Origin: Reyranella sp.
GTDB taxonomy: Bacteria > Pseudomonadota > Alphaproteobacteria > Reyranellales > Reyranellaceae
NCBI RefSeq assembly: GCF_017305915.1
Contig: NZ_JAFKJN010000018.1
Span: forward strand, 1 to 64,000
Direction of reading: 5' to 3'
Length of the DNA stretch: 64,000 nt
The position numbers and the translations under genes were made by a program. Below the pieces are notes generated by a model. It worked only from the letters and a program-made list of their open reading frames with translations. It did no database searches and was not told the DNA's origin. Positions 62,963 to 64,000 of the stretch are shown piece by piece (within the stretch, counting starts at the first letter, position 1; every line of letters starts with the position of its first letter).

Positions 62963-64000
62963 TCATAGCGCCTTGATCGCCGCTTCGATGCGATCGAGGC
63001 CCTTGCTCAGCCGCTCTGCACCCGAGGCAAAGCAGAGCCGGATGTTGCCCTGCCCGCCTGCGGCGAAGGCCTCGCCCGGCGCGAGGCCGACCTTGTATTC
63101 CTTCGCGAGCTTCTTGCAGAACGCCATGGTGTCGCTGACGCCGTCGACCGAGAAGAAGTTGTAGAAGGCCGCCTCGGGCCGCGCGATGGTCACGCGCGGA
63201 TTGGCCGACAGGCGCTGGAACACCAGCTCGCGGCCGGCGCGGCAGCGCTCCACCATCCGCCTGATGAAGTCCTCGCCCTGCTCGATCGCCGCGATCGCCC
63301 CGCGCTGCAGGAACGCGGGGATGCCCGAGGTGTTGATCTGCACCAGCTTGGCCATCTGGTCGCCCAGCGCCGCCGGATGGGTCAGCCAGCCGATGCGCCA
63401 GCCGGTCATCGCCCACGGCTTGGAGAAGCTGTTCAGCACCAGCAGCGCGTCGTCCGCCGTCGCGTGGTCGAGGAACGACGGCGCGACGGCATGATCGTAG
63501 ATCAGCCGGGCATAGACCTCGTCGGCCATGATCCAGATGCCGCGCTGGCGGGTGAAGTCGAGCAAGGCGCGCTGCTGATCGGAGGTCATGGTCCAGCCGG
63601 TCGGATTGCCCGGCGAGTTGACGAAGATCGCTCGCGTGCAGTCGTCGACCGCGTCGAAGATCTTCTGGAGGTCGAGCGAGAACACGCCGTCCTCGCTGCG
63701 GTCGAGCGCCACGTAGCGGGGCTCTCCGCGCACCAGCTTCGTCGCCGAGCTGATGTTCGGCCAGATCGGCGAGACGATCACGATGTTGTCGCCCGGATCG
63801 AGCAGCAGCTGGCAGCTCAGCAGGATCGCCTGCATGCCGCCGGTCGTCACCGAGATGCGCTCGGCGCCGCACTTGATGCCGTACAGCCGCTCGGTATAGG
63901 CCGACAAAGCCGCGCGCAGCTCGGGCAGGCCGCGCTGCCAGGTGTAGAAGGTCTCGCCCGCCTTCAGCCCCCGCTCGGCCGCCTGCTTGACGAAATCCGG
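62963..64000 (-). CDS. PLP-dependent aminotransferase (5' end outside window)
   Basis: 346 codons with the reading frame open to the window edge; the first visible residues are PDFVKQAAERGLKAGETFYTWQRG. Fold type I: GGMQAILLSCQLLLDPGDNIVIVSPIWPN, FVNSPGNPTGWTM, IMADEVYARLIYD, and the PLP lysine in LNSFSKPWAMTGWRIGWL. The C-terminal EAFAAGGQGNIRLCFA is complete. Close to class I/II aspartate-type aminotransferases; substrate unknown. Confidence 0.9.
   Translation of the reverse strand, partial: PDFVKQAAERGLKAGETFYTWQRGLPELRAALSAYTERLYGIKCGAERISVTTGGMQAILLSCQLLLDPGDNIVIVSPIWPNISSATKLVRGEPRYVALDRSEDGVFSLDLQKIFDAVDDCTRAIFVNSPGNPTGWTMTSDQQRALLDFTRQRGIWIMADEVYARLIYDHAVAPSFLDHATADDALLVLNSFSKPWAMTGWRIGWLTHPAALGDQMAKLVQINTSGIPAFLQRGAIAAIEQGEDFIRRMVERCRAGRELVFQRLSANPRVTIARPEAAFYNFFSVDGVSDTMAFCKKLAKEYKVGLAPGEAFAAGGQGNIRLCFASGAERLSKGLDRIEAAIKAL

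Overview
The window is about 66-68% GC, densely packed, with many 4-base ATGA/GTGA gene overlaps. Gene content points to an alphaproteobacterium: the run rpiB-glyA-nrdR-ribD-ribE-ribB-ribH-nusB-thiL, a K+-independent H+-pyrophosphatase, a Mg-type HemB, Liv transporters and valine catabolism. A Rhodospirillales/Reyranella-like lineage is my guess; no rRNA or other marker here proves it. No tRNA, rRNA, CRISPR array or prophage was seen.

Layout. 1-235: 3' tip of an IS630-like transposase and a terminator. 236-10818 (minus): hppA, an MFS carrier, then the housekeeping run thiL, nusB, ribH, ribBX, ribE, ribD, nrdR, glyA, rpiB. 11057-16429 (minus): a complete branched-chain amino-acid type ABC operon (livH-livM-livG-livF, a small membrane protein, livK). 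16509-18030 (minus): PadR regulator, a membrane protein with a helical prefix domain and a ferric-reductase-like heme membrane protein. 18098-21520 (plus): a four-gene redox operon divergent from padR: a thioredoxin-reductase-like flavoprotein, a UGSC-type selenoprotein read through an in-frame UGA with a SECIS-like hairpin, and two paralogous proteins of unknown function. This is the most interesting locus in the window. 21527-22259: a small orphan gene and a parDE locus whose toxin has an internal deletion. 22305-29474 (minus): a catabolic cluster (sugar-phosphate isomerase-like, enolase superfamily, NAD-epimerase, GNAT, DHDPS-like, broken amidase, amidohydrolase). 29542-34881 (plus): a THI5/NMT1-like ABC transporter, glutaryl-CoA dehydrogenase, a TauE/SafE exporter and a cytochrome c with one damaged heme site.

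34856-43672: GST-like protein, CorA, monooxygenase-like protein, MaoC dehydratase, outer-membrane barrel, HAD, a second GST, the valine block (isobutyryl-CoA dehydrogenase, hydroxyisobutyryl-CoA hydrolase, mmsB) and two tandem paralogous small membrane proteins. 43692-49873: hemB, Nudix, a PEP-mutase-family enzyme divergent from a LysR regulator, two tandem YheT-like hydrolases and an EamA transporter. 49883-56041: class III CoA-transferase, penicillin acylase, a structured leader with a terminator and potential Shine-Dalgarno sequestration, metG (MetRS1 type) and a GNAT. 56340-64000: DUF1062 protein, TauD-like dioxygenase, enoyl-CoA hydratase, a REP-like palindrome, MepA, LtrA, an EEP-family phosphatase, an ABC-2 exporter pair and an aminotransferase cut by the window edge.

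Recurrent themes are convergent genes with overlapping 3' ends (six pairs, 14-200 bp), palindromic operator candidates in divergent intergenic regions, and several decayed enzymes (RibX domain, ParE, amidase, heme 1 of the cytochrome).
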